A stretch of 64,000 bases of DNA from Agarilytica rhodophyticola (GTDB lineage Bacteria > Pseudomonadota > Gammaproteobacteria > Pseudomonadales > Cellvibrionaceae): positions 6,096,991-6,160,990 of the forward strand of contig NZ_CP020038.1 in the NCBI RefSeq assembly GCF_002157225.2, written 5' to 3'. Within the stretch, counting starts at the first letter, position 1; each line of letters opens with the position of its first letter. The position numbers and the translations under genes were made by a program. Positions 27,399 through 35,639 of the stretch are shown here, in pieces. The notes under the pieces were generated by a model. It was not told the origin of the DNA. It did not search any database and saw only the letters and a list, made by a program, of their open reading frames with translations.

Positions 27399-27491
27399 TT
27401 TTAAGTTTAGAGCTTTCCGAGTATTTATACATACGCTACAACATTGTTATATTAACTAATCCACTAAGCCCTGGCTATGACGAAAGTTTTC
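27399..27491. repeat. 93-bp direct repeat, copy 1
   Basis: The block begins TTTTAAGTTTAGAGC and ends ACGAAAGTTTTC. It matches 31374-31466 at 84 of 93 positions, including a run of over 40 identical bases around ATACGCTACAACATTG. The two copies are in the same orientation about 4 kb apart and enclose the lipoprotein, mipA pseudogene and luxR-type gene. Confidence 0.85.
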
Positions 27492-27609
27492 TGCACTAGC
27501 AAGATATAAATCCGCTTTTCCTATAAATTTCGGTTTCCTTAATCTCAAGGTCGATTTTAGATAAAAACTTCCGTTTACAAGAGAGCAAGTTGTCATCGAA
27601 CAAATTAAC

Positions 27610-27642
27610 TACATCGCTACGAGCGTTCGTCGTAGCGATGTA
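27610..27642 (-). terminator. Hairpin downstream of the SdiA-regulated-type lipoprotein gene
   Basis: A 12-bp perfect stem ACATCGCTACGA (27611-27622) pairs with 27630-27641 around a 7-nt loop and extends by one T-A pair. It is 13 bp after the stop codon of the reverse-strand lipoprotein gene. The T-run that follows on the minus strand is weak, so termination efficiency is uncertain. Confidence 0.65.
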
Positions 27643-27654
27643 CCCATTCTTACC

Positions 27655-29235
27655 TTAGGGAGTCTGATAGATATTAAGTGTAGCGTCGTCCATATCAGTC
27701 GTAATAAAGATCAAGTTGTTGTTTTGATCGAGTGCAATACCTGAAGGGGCAGTCAGACCGACCATCGGGTCAGAAGGATCTGTAATGGAGAAGCGAGCTA
27801 TCTCTAGTGACTGTGTCAGATCGAAAACAACTAATACTCCAGCAAACATCGTATCACCTTCGACATACTCTTTGGTAACAAAATACAAAGTGTTAGCATC
27901 TTCAGACATCGCCATCCCTGTGATAGCATAATCATCATACATTTCTCCAAGTGGATTTGTGGTTATTCCTGTTTCTGTGAATTCATATAAAAACTTAGGA
28001 GAACCCTCGTTAAAATTAAGTGAATATAAAGTTTGTGTGCCAGCGTTATACTCTAGAGATTCGAAAACATGACTTTCATCAACTTTGTCAATTAGTTGCG
28101 TATTTTGAAGTTCGCCTGTTGAATTAAAGGTCAGAATACGACTGTTATCATCACTTTCATCTGAGTTTAATAAGAATATTGTTAATTCTTGGTTTTTAAC
28201 ATGGGCTTTTATTGACTCGTAACTGCCTTGTTGGTTTTCTAATTCGAATAATAATTCGTTGTTGCCTAGTTCGTCACCAGTTCTTACTTCGCCGAAATCC
28301 GTTATATAATAAAATGCTTGATTATCTAGATTAAAATCGATACCTGAAGGCTGATCAAAGTCTAGTTCTAGTGAATCAACACCGGATAGGGGCGTAAACT
28401 CTGGCGTGCTGGCCTCTGGTGTTGGCTCATACAGTGTAATACTGGCCTGTGTGTCGCCATTAACACTAATGAAGCCATGTCCCTCTTCATCCAAAATAGC
28501 CAGCCCTGAAATATCCGAATTATCGAGGCTCAACGCACTCTCAAAACGCCCCGATTCATCTGTTAAAATAATGACCGCATTTTCTTCTTCAGCCGATGGA
28601 CCAGAGAAACCTTTAGAGGCAATATAAATACCATTTTCACCAACTTGTAAACCGTCAATCGAGTAATTTTCGAATCTTGATTCTAAAGGTATTTGGGTAA
28701 CAGTCTGATTTTGACTCACTCGAAATAATTTTTTTGTTGGAGCGTCACTTATCAGAACCACTTCGAGATTTTGGCTGTCGTACGCCACGGCCTTCAAACT
28801 ACTAATATCGCCAGATAGATCGGCTTCGATCTTCAAACTACTATCGGAGGCGTCGTAACGGTAAACAACGCCCGCAAGATCACTCAGCAAGTACACATCA
28901 TTTTCAATGTGTTCGATGCCGGTTAATGTGCTTCCTTCGAGTCCCTGAATCTTAGTCGACGAATCTAGTGAGCCATCCGGTTGTAAATAAAATATTGTGG
29001 CTTCGTTATCTAAAATCGTGAATACACCACGTTCAGTGTTAAAAGTGACACCACTTAAGGTTTGAGGTGTTACACCGAGATCAGACAGTGATAGTGTGAA
29101 GTCGAGTTCTAGTTTTTCTATAATTGGAAAAGCGGAGTTGTCAGGGTCGTCATTATTATTGTCATTGCTTCCACCACAGCCCGTCAAAAGGTTACAGGCT
29201 ATACAGAAACAAAGGAATTTAATTTTTTTGAACAT
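27655..29235 (-). CDS. SdiA-regulated-type beta-propeller lipoprotein
   Basis: The 526-residue protein has a lipobox LLTGC (Cys about residue 20) and an Asn/Asp-rich linker. Repeated propeller-like units follow with phrases such as LSGVTFNTERGVFTILDNEATIFYL, LTGIEHIENDVYLLSD and PSGIDFNLDNQAFYYITD. These are typical of the SdiA-regulated domain (E. coli YjiK-like), which appears to occur twice, in the N- and C-terminal halves. Such proteins are periplasmic or surface lipoproteins of unknown ligand. It is monocistronic, with a hairpin after the stop. Confidence 0.78.
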   Translation of the reverse strand: MFKKIKFLCFCIACNLLTGCGGSNDNNNDDPDNSAFPIIEKLELDFTLSLSDLGVTPQTLSGVTFNTERGVFTILDNEATIFYLQPDGSLDSSTKIQGLEGSTLTGIEHIENDVYLLSDLAGVVYRYDASDSSLKIEADLSGDISSLKAVAYDSQNLEVVLISDAPTKKLFRVSQNQTVTQIPLESRFENYSIDGLQVGENGIYIASKGFSGPSAEEENAVIILTDESGRFESALSLDNSDISGLAILDEEGHGFISVNGDTQASITLYEPTPEASTPEFTPLSGVDSLELDFDQPSGIDFNLDNQAFYYITDFGEVRTGDELGNNELLFELENQQGSYESIKAHVKNQELTIFLLNSDESDDNSRILTFNSTGELQNTQLIDKVDESHVFESLEYNAGTQTLYSLNFNEGSPKFLYEFTETGITTNPLGEMYDDYAITGMAMSEDANTLYFVTKEYVEGDTMFAGVLVVFDLTQSLEIARFSITDPSDPMVGLTAPSGIALDQNNNLIFITTDMDDATLNIYQTP

Positions 29236-29601
29236 GTTTAGTTACTCATCTACATTAAGGAATGTGAAATGTAAAAAGAACTAAAACGTTGATGAATTGG
29301 GCAAATGTTTAAACATACCTGCTTAGTACATATGTAGCATGATTTTTTTTGACGAAGACTAAACTATTGATGGATATACCTGTCCTAGTGCGTTGGATTA
29401 ACTTAACCAAGCAAGCCTTTCACTCCGTTGGATGATTTCAATGTACAAGTCCCTTTGCTGATCTATTGATTTGCTTATTGGAAATAAACACATTTGAAAT
29501 TAATAAGGCCTGAAATAAAGCGTTACAGTTTACAGGCCTCGCGGTTTAATAATTGTCGTTATTTTAAATAGCGCGATCTTAAAAGGAGTCAGCGAGCAAA
29601 T
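29236..29601. other. 366-bp intergenic region
   Basis: It holds the promoter side of the lipoprotein gene and the 3' flank of the mipA pseudogene. AGGCCTG at 29506-29512 and CAGGCCT at 29533-29539 form a 7-bp inverted repeat with a 20-nt loop, a weak candidate terminator. No gene is visible. Confidence 0.5.
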
Positions 29602-30432
29602 CTAAAATTGGTATCGGAGTAATACACCCGCTTCGACCGTTGACTTACTGCCTTCATCACGGATGAGGGGGCTATCGGCAGCTTCTGAAAAGTAATGTTC
29701 TAGTTCAATTGTGCCAAGTAAACTTAGTTGTTTTGTGAAGTAAAATTCTGAGGTGATACTGACTGTAGTCGATTTTAGGCCCGCGTCAGGGGTGTATGCG
29801 TCAAAGTTGGTTCGCATCGTTTCCTCTTTTGTGATGCCGAATTCTGTTTGCATATATTCACGATTCCCACCACTCACATCGACTCGAGAGTTCATGCGCC
29901 AATTCGGCGCCAATAAATGATCGAAAGTAGCGCCTATAAACCATACAAGGCCTTTATTCGCATCACCGGTTAAATCTGGCTGCAATACACCAAAAACACT
30001 TACGTTGTGAAAACGTTTGGCAAGAATGAATTGCCCTTCAAATGTAGAATCTACCTCGTTTAAGCCTTGCAATGTGTCATCTTCTGACACTTCTCTCCCT
30101 TCTTCATACTCTATGAACGCTTGAAACTGCATATCATTAGGCAAGGGCTGTAAGATACCAATTTCACCAAGTGATAAGTAGAATCTCTGACCCTTGGTGT
30201 TTCTGTAGAAGGTGCGCGCGAATGCATCTGCTTCAGTGCTATATTCGTCAGATCCAGCATAAGTCGGCTCGTACTCTAGCCCGATACCGATATCGGAATA
30301 CTAGCCAGCGTCAAATTCAGCTAAGTACCAAGGGCTTTCAGGGTTCAACTCGAGAGGGTCGGAAGTGTCGACACGTGATGAGACACAAAAAAAAATGGCG
30401 AATAATATTAAACAACAAAATTTTGTATATAT
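29602..30432 (-). pseudogene. MipA/OmpV family outer-membrane protein, inactivated
   Basis: The intact frame from about 30144 to 29602 encodes the C-terminal 180 residues of a MipA/OmpV beta-barrel, ending in VLLRYQF. The same frame continues upstream with a signal-peptide-like stretch (FCCLILFAIFFCVSS), then PESPWYLAEFDAG, and resumes with YSDIGIGLEYEPTYAGSDEY. Two defects are visible: codon 1 is ATA at 30432 where ATG is expected, and codon 44 is TAG at 30301-30303. Full length would be 276 residues, normal for the family. The adjacent divergent LuxR-type gene is intact. Confidence 0.82.
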
Positions 30433-30495
30433 AGTGTTCTCGATTTAGATTAGTGAATTCTCACTAGAACATATGATTTTTGTTGGTACTGCATC

Positions 30496-30507
30496 AGGCA
30501 TATGCCT
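30496..30507. promoter_or_regulatory. 12-bp palindrome between mipA pseudogene and luxR-type gene
   Basis: AGGCATATGCCT is a perfect palindrome about midway between the two divergent start regions. It is a plausible operator for the neighbouring LuxR-type regulator; no motif match supports this beyond position and symmetry. Confidence 0.4.
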
Positions 30508-30609
30508 ATTTTTGGTCTTTAAGTAGCCAATAGGACGGATGTCCGATGCTCGTCAGGTAGAAAAGGATAAAATAATAGAGGGATTTCAAATTGATATTGG
30601 AGTGTGTTA

Positions 30610-31137
30610 ATGAAAATAAATGATATCGAAAAGTTTTGTATTCAGCTTTCAATTACGATTGTATTTATCAGCGCCATTGCTGATTACTACTTCGATTTCA
30701 TGGAGGGAGCCACGTGGTACGATCTTATGTTAGACAGTGCGATCAATATCTTTCTCTTTGTAATTTTGGCCTATATTCTTTTCCATCGTCCAAGGGCGAC
30801 TCGTGCGCGCAATAAGTTTTTAGAGGATGTTGTGCGCAAATCCAATACCGATTTGATTCGCTGGAAAAATAAAGCAGCGAAGCTTCTTGAGGGGCTTGGC
30901 GTCAAAATCGACGAACAATTCAATGAATGGGGCTTGTCGAATGCCGAAAAAGAGGTCGCAATATTATTAATTAAAGGCGTTAGTACGCGAGAAATATCCA
31001 AAATGCGTTCTACGACAGAAAAAACCGTTCGCCACCAAGCTAGCCAAATATACAATAAAGCCAAACTTGAAGGACGAGCAGAACTTGCAGCCTTTTTTCT
31101 GGAGGACCTATTACTGCCTAAAACCGAAGAAGCATGA
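30610..31137 (+). CDS. Membrane-anchored LuxR-type HTH regulator
   Basis: The 175-residue protein has two N-terminal hydrophobic helices (FCIQLSITIVFISAIADYYF and AINIFLFVILAYILF), a coiled linker, then a LuxR/GerE-type HTH: LSNAEKEVAILLIKGVSTREISKMRSTTEKTVRHQASQIYNKAKL. The start ATG at 30610 is seven bases after GGAG; an upstream GTG at 30604 is too close to that site. It is divergent from the mipA/ompV pseudogene, which it probably once controlled in response to an envelope signal. Confidence 0.85.
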   Translation: MKINDIEKFCIQLSITIVFISAIADYYFDFMEGATWYDLMLDSAINIFLFVILAYILFHRPRATRARNKFLEDVVRKSNTDLIRWKNKAAKLLEGLGVKIDEQFNEWGLSNAEKEVAILLIKGVSTREISKMRSTTEKTVRHQASQIYNKAKLEGRAELAAFFLEDLLLPKTEEA

Positions 31138-31241
31138 GCGTTCTATGATAATTTTAGAGGGGATGGTTCCATTATCCTCAGTCCGATGGAACAAAACCAC
31201 CTCGAATACTCGCCATTATTGAATACTACTGACCATACTAC

Positions 31242-31305
31242 GTTTTTATAAACTTATGCTTTTAATGACACACACCTGTCGATTTCAGCATAAGCTTATA
31301 AAAAC
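31242..31305. repeat. 19-bp-armed inverted repeat
   Basis: The left arm GTTTTTATAAACTTATGCT at 31242-31260 matches the reverse complement of 31287-31305 at 18 of 19 positions, with a 26-nt spacer. It is about 70 bp from the 93-bp repeat copy 2. It could be a terminator for the luxR-type gene or the end of an element. Confidence 0.7.
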
Positions 31306-31373
31306 TTCAAACAGACGTTTCAATCCTCGCAAACCTTAAGTCTTACGCGCCAACCCGAAAGTTGCACTACACG

Positions 31374-31466
31374 TTTTAAGTTTAGAATCTTCCGGGTGTC
31401 TATACATACGCTACAACATTGTTATATTAACTAATCCACTAAGCCCTTGCTATAACGAAAATTTTC
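31374..31466. repeat. 93-bp direct repeat, copy 2
   Basis: This is about 90% identical to 27399-27491 in the same orientation; differences cluster in the first 30 bp. It lies immediately before the small-gene cluster leading to parE. Confidence 0.85.
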
Positions 31467-31624
31467 AACATATTCAATTGTAGATATAGCGCTTACAGTA
31501 CAACACATCATGCGACAATCTACTAAACCTACTCATAAGTGTTCTCCTAGAAACTAAATCCTTTGCAGTTCCTAAAGACACAGTCTTGATCTCCAATCAA
31601 AGTCCTTGGTTACATTTTCCACAG

Positions 31625-32149
31625 CTACTCAATATTCGCTATTTTTCCATTCTCTATATGGAAACTTATGCCATGCTCATCTTCCCAAGGGATTTGAAAA
31701 ACGATAGCTAAGTATATTTTAGGTAAGAAGTAGTTTTCAGCTTCTATATATATGTAGTCTAGTGTGGAAGAAGCAAATGCATCATCAAGTGATTGAACGC
31801 CGAAATATTTGCGATTTGCTTGCTCTTCATCTCCATCACATTCCCTACGTAGTTTTTCCGGAACTTGGTTATAACTCGTCGCAGCAACCACGGCGTTAAA
31901 TTGGCTCCAAATAGCACTTTTTATATCGTCTAGCAAATTCTCATCTTTATCAAGATCAAAGATCATATTAAAGCAATCAAGGGAGTAATCCGTAATGTCA
32001 AGTGACATATCCCCGGTCTTAGCATACAAATTGACCTCGATTTTCTGCTTAAAGAGTTCAGACCAAACTGAAATTGTATAGGTATGTTGGTTTAATACTG
32101 TTAAGACTTCGATCAATTGCTTGGTAGATTTTATTTTAGTCTTTTTCAT
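31625..32149 (-). CDS. Uncharacterised protein, possibly immunity-like (DUF6985-type)
   Basis: The 174-residue acidic soluble protein has the look of a small immunity-type protein: LDKDENLLDDIKSAIWSQFNAVVAA, then IYIEAENYFLPKIYLAIVFQIPWEDEHGISFHIENGKIANIE. The end resembles the DUF6985 family (an aspartate/glutamate-rich segment with WEDEHG), but I cannot confirm membership. A clear lone reverse-strand gene, it is followed by short orphan genes in an accessory region; no toxin partner is visible. Confidence 0.5.
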   Translation of the reverse strand: MKKTKIKSTKQLIEVLTVLNQHTYTISVWSELFKQKIEVNLYAKTGDMSLDITDYSLDCFNMIFDLDKDENLLDDIKSAIWSQFNAVVAATSYNQVPEKLRRECDGDEEQANRKYFGVQSLDDAFASSTLDYIYIEAENYFLPKIYLAIVFQIPWEDEHGISFHIENGKIANIE

Positions 32150-32223
32150 TTTTATTAAAGTTAAAAAAGCACTTTAAAAACTATTTCCCAATACTACCGC
32201 CATACATTTATAACACCATCGCT

Positions 32224-32523
32224 TTATTCAATTTTAATGCCCGCCATTTCATAGATATTGTTTCCGATAGTATCTTTTCCACCATAGACAACATCCATCG
32301 CGATTTCCTGAGAATATGCTCTCAATTCAGGATGAATAACATACGATATATAATTGTAAGCATGCATAGGTGACTTCGTACCCAACAAACGAGCTTCCTT
32401 TAATGCATTTTCATTGAGCCGAATAGCTTTTGAGTTACATCCTCTTTCTTCAATTGTTAATGTCCGACCTAATGCCGGCTCTATTCGATACTTTATTCCA
32501 CTGTAACTAAGTTTATCAAACAC
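32224..32523 (-). CDS. Small protein of unknown function, GTG start
   Basis: The 99-residue protein starts at a GTG with GGAG nine bases upstream. The start overlaps the stop of the broken small gene before it (GTGTTTGA), suggesting that the two were translationally coupled. The sequence is soluble and mixed alpha/beta, with the phrases FDKLSYSGIKYRIEPALGRTLTI and SYVIHPELRAYSQEIAMDVVYGG. No family is recognised. Confidence 0.5.
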   Translation of the reverse strand: MFDKLSYSGIKYRIEPALGRTLTIEERGCNSKAIRLNENALKEARLLGTKSPMHAYNYISYVIHPELRAYSQEIAMDVVYGGKDTIGNNIYEMAGIKIE

Positions 32524-32701
32524 TATTTTTCTCCAAAGAAAAGTAACTAAGAGCTGATATTAAATTCTCAGGTATAGAAAAAAGTATAGAGCCGATTCTC
32601 CCTCCCAATTCTAAAATTTCGTCTGGGATTTTATCATTCCACTATAGGATAGAGGCTAGCCTTACCATAAATAGTAATTTATCACTTAAAGATTTAAACA
32701 A
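32516..32701 (-). pseudogene. Broken small gene with internal amber stop
   Basis: One reverse frame reads protein-like across a single TAG at 32642-32644: FKSLSDKLLFMVRLASIL, stop, WNDKIPDEILELGGRIGS then ILFSIPENLISALSYFSL, ending at TGA 32516-32518. Starts could be the ATG at 32668 or TTG at 32701; no good ribosome site is seen. The stop overlaps the GTG of the downstream 99-residue gene. If the TAG were repaired, the product would be about 50-61 residues. This could be chance. Confidence 0.4.
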
Positions 32702-32803
32702 TAGAGAGAGGAACTACTTTTGAATTTCTCTATCCTCTCATAGTTTTAGATTCGTACTTTCAAGTAGCTCCAGGAACCATTATAGATATTGCATAATTCC
32801 ATA

Positions 32804-33103
32804 TCAGTTTCCACCGCCAAAAATATCCGAAGCTCGCTTTTTATAACCTTCTATTATTTTGATTTTATTCTCAACAACATCTTTCTCTATTTTCTTGTTA
32901 ATAAGTTTTATATGAATTTCAGTAAATAGAGCTCGAGCAGCTTCCTCGGGAGTAATCATCATGCGTTTTAACTGCCCTTCAATTTTGTAAGACTCAAAGA
33001 AGCTTTCGAACACTTGTCTGACATCTTCTGATTCAAATCGGCCAAATTTTTCAATATATTCAAGAACCAATTCATAAAGTTCTTCTATCAATATACTTCC
33101 CAA
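32804..33103 (-). CDS. Small uncharacterised helical protein
   Basis: The 99-residue soluble protein is highly helical and charged: IEELYELVLEYIEKFGRFESEDVRQVFESFFESYKIEGQL, then KLINKKIEKDVVENKIKIIEGYKKRA and an unusual FGGGN end. No family is recognised. It lies between parE and the orphan small genes in an accessory segment and may be part of a toxin-immunity remnant. Confidence 0.5.
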   Translation of the reverse strand: MGSILIEELYELVLEYIEKFGRFESEDVRQVFESFFESYKIEGQLKRMMITPEEAARALFTEIHIKLINKKIEKDVVENKIKIIEGYKKRASDIFGGGN

Positions 33104-33345
33104 TTTAAACTCCTATTTATACCTAGATATAAAATGAGAGCCCTGTAGTAAAACCTAATTAAAAGCGTGATATCGCAGTAGATAATCGTAATGACACCGT
33201 GCGTTAGATGATAACCAAGTACATTTTGTTACTGTAAGCCCTACAACTCTTCTTTAATAAAATTTGTCAGTTTTCCTTCAGTAGTAGCTCACCACTTATA
33301 AATTAAAGCAGTAAAAATTTAAAAACTTTTACTGCTATTTACACA

Positions 33346-35232
33346 TCAATCCACATTCGCCAAATCGCCCTTATCTTCCAACCACCCCTTACGATCGCTG
33401 GAGCGTTTTTTAGCAAGTAGCATGTCTAACAAAGTGAAAGTGTCATCGCCGGACTCAACGGTGAGTTGTACCAACCTTCTTGTATCTGAAGCCATGGTAG
33501 TTTCGCGCAGCTGTAGGGGGTTCATTTCGCCAAGGCCTTTAAAGCGTTGGACGTTGACTTTACCTTTTTTCTTTTCGGCTTCGATGCGGTCGAGAACCCC
33601 TTGTTTTTCGCTGTCATCGAGGGCGTAGTAAACTTCTTGGCCAACGTCGATACGGTATAGGGGGGGCATGGCGACGAAGACATGGCCGGCTTTTACCAAT
33701 GCTGGAAAGTGACGTACAAACAGTGCGCATAATAATGTTGCGATGTGTGCACCGTCGGAATCCGCATCGGCTAGGATACAAATTTTATGGTAGCGCAGTT
33801 TTTCTAAGTCGTCTGAGCCTGGGTCAATACCGAGGGCGACGGAAATATCGTGCACTTCTTGGGAGCCTAATACCTCGGCGCTATCCACTTCCCAGGTGTT
33901 AAGGATTTTTCCTCGCAAAGGCATGATGGCTTGGTATTCTCTATCACGTGCTTGCTTGGCAGAACCACCCGCCGAGTCACCTTCCACCAGGAATAATTCC
34001 CCCATGGCTGGATCACCGGAGGAACAGTCGGCAAGTTTGCCCGGTAATGCAGGACCTTGGGTAACTTTTTTACGAGCAATTTTCTTCGATGAACGTACAC
34101 GCTTTTGTGCGTTGCTAATACAGAAGTCTGCGAGCTTGTCTCCTTCTTCTGTATGTTGGTTTAGCCATAAGCTGAAGGCGTCTTTGGCAACACCGGAAAC
34201 AAAGGCTGCTGCTTCTCGCGACGATAAACGTTCTTTGGTTTGGCCGGAAAACTGAGGGTCTTCCAGTTTGGATGATAATACGAAACAGCAATTAGCCCAG
34301 ATATCGTCAGGGGCGAGCTTCACTCCCCTCGGCACCAAATTACGAATTTCACAGTATTCACGCATGGCATCTAATAGCCCCGTACGCAAACCATTGACAT
34401 GTGTACCACCTTGGGCTGTAGGAATAAGGTTAACATAGCTTTCTTGTACTACTTCACCACCTTCAGGTAGCCATTGCACCGCCCAGTCGGCAGCTTCGGT
34501 TGAGCCGGTAAACGTACCAATGAAGGGCTCACTAGGGAGAGTTTCCCAACCTTGGGTGGCGGCAACAAGATAGTCTTTTAAACCATCTTCGTAATACCAC
34601 TTATCAACATCGCCTGTTTGGGCATCGGTGAACACAACTTCCAAGCCTGGGCATAGTACAGCCTTGGCGCGCAATACATGGCGCATGCGGGGAACGGAGA
34701 ATTTTGATGAGTCGAAATATTTTGGATCCGGTAGAAAACGAACAGCGGTACCCGTGTTACGTTTACCACAAGTATCGACCACTTCCAGTTCAGAAAATTT
34801 TTCGCCATCTTTAAAGCCAATACGGTATACCTTGCCATCACGCTTGATTGTCACTTCCAACATTTTAGACAATGCATTGACAACCGAGATACCAACACCG
34901 TGCAAACCGCCAGAGAACTGGTAGTTCTTATTGGAGAACTTACCTCCGGCATGAAGGGTTGAAAGTATCACTTCAACGCCAGACTTACCTTGCTCAGGAT
35001 GAACATCTACCGGCATACCGCGACCATCATCAGCTACAGTAATAGACTGATCTTTATGCAAGATAACTTCGATCTTCTTGGCAAAGCCCGCGAGTGCTTC
35101 ATCCACACTGTTATCGATAACTTCCTGGGCCAAGTGGTTGGGACGAGTGGTTTCCGTGTACATCCCCGGACGTTTTTTAACCGGATCAAGCCCTGTTAAG
35201 ACTTCAATATCTTCCGAATTATAATTGCTCAT
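33346..35232 (-). CDS. parE: DNA topoisomerase IV subunit B
   Basis: ParE is the ATPase subunit of topoisomerase IV, which separates replicated chromosomes. The 628-residue protein has GHKL ATPase motifs (EVIDNSVDEALAG, DDGRGMPVD, GGLHGVGISVVNALS) and the TOPRIM segment with LVEGDSAGGSAKQARDREYQAIMPLRGKILN and LADADSDGAHI. It ends with RRLVQLTVESGD, typical of ParE and shorter than GyrB. The usual partner parC does not follow, and yqiA, normally just upstream, is 14 kb away. Confidence 0.96.
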   Translation of the reverse strand: MSNYNSEDIEVLTGLDPVKKRPGMYTETTRPNHLAQEVIDNSVDEALAGFAKKIEVILHKDQSITVADDGRGMPVDVHPEQGKSGVEVILSTLHAGGKFSNKNYQFSGGLHGVGISVVNALSKMLEVTIKRDGKVYRIGFKDGEKFSELEVVDTCGKRNTGTAVRFLPDPKYFDSSKFSVPRMRHVLRAKAVLCPGLEVVFTDAQTGDVDKWYYEDGLKDYLVAATQGWETLPSEPFIGTFTGSTEAADWAVQWLPEGGEVVQESYVNLIPTAQGGTHVNGLRTGLLDAMREYCEIRNLVPRGVKLAPDDIWANCCFVLSSKLEDPQFSGQTKERLSSREAAAFVSGVAKDAFSLWLNQHTEEGDKLADFCISNAQKRVRSSKKIARKKVTQGPALPGKLADCSSGDPAMGELFLVEGDSAGGSAKQARDREYQAIMPLRGKILNTWEVDSAEVLGSQEVHDISVALGIDPGSDDLEKLRYHKICILADADSDGAHIATLLCALFVRHFPALVKAGHVFVAMPPLYRIDVGQEVYYALDDSEKQGVLDRIEAEKKKGKVNVQRFKGLGEMNPLQLRETTMASDTRRLVQLTVESGDDTFTLLDMLLAKKRSSDRKGWLEDKGDLANVD

Positions 35233-35639
35233 ATATTATTCAATTAAACTTATTTCTGAACTTCATTTACAGCTGCGAACTTTTTAACCTCGAACTATAG
35301 CAGACATTACACTAGGCTAGCGCCAGGACACCCTTAAAAAATTGCCTTTTTTACAAAATCTTCAGATTGACAATCTTCTCATGCACCATTCTAGCTAGGT
35401 ATAAAACAACACTACCATTATATAGGCATTTAGTAGCTGTGTTTTTAGCAGACAAATGCAATATGTATCTATAAATATAAAAACATCCATGTAAATAGTG
35501 TATATATGTATAGATAATTAGCTTTGGCAAACAAGACACAGAACAAATGATTCCTAACGTTGATATGTTGACGGCAAAAACATGCCTAAGCTAATGTACG
35601 CCACGACCTAGATATACTCATGATGAGGAAGCACAAAAC
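35233..35639. other. 407-bp divergent intergenic region
   Basis: It separates parE (reverse) from the S33 peptidase gene (forward). It is AT-rich with no gene, clear terminator or recognised operator; both promoters should lie here. Confidence 0.5.

Larger units (their letters stand above)
27332..27654. other. 323-bp intergenic region with repeat copy 1 and a hairpin
   Basis: This gap contains the first copy of the 93-bp repeat (27399-27491) and a strong hairpin (27610-27642). No gene is visible. Confidence 0.6.
31138..31624. other. 487-bp intergenic region with inverted repeats and repeat copy 2
   Basis: After the luxR-type stop there is GTTCCAT/ATGGAAC near 31160-31195, then the 19-bp-armed inverted repeat at 31242-31305, then repeat copy 2 at 31374-31466. 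No coding sequence is visible. Confidence 0.6.

Noticed and set aside
27399-27491. Integron attC site
   Set aside because: The 93-bp repeat has a small GTTA/TAAC symmetry but lacks paired R and L boxes with the core GTTRRRY signature, and no integrase is present.
30301-30303. Programmed readthrough of the amber codon in the mipA gene
   Set aside because: The start codon is also missing, so ordinary inactivation explains both defects more simply.
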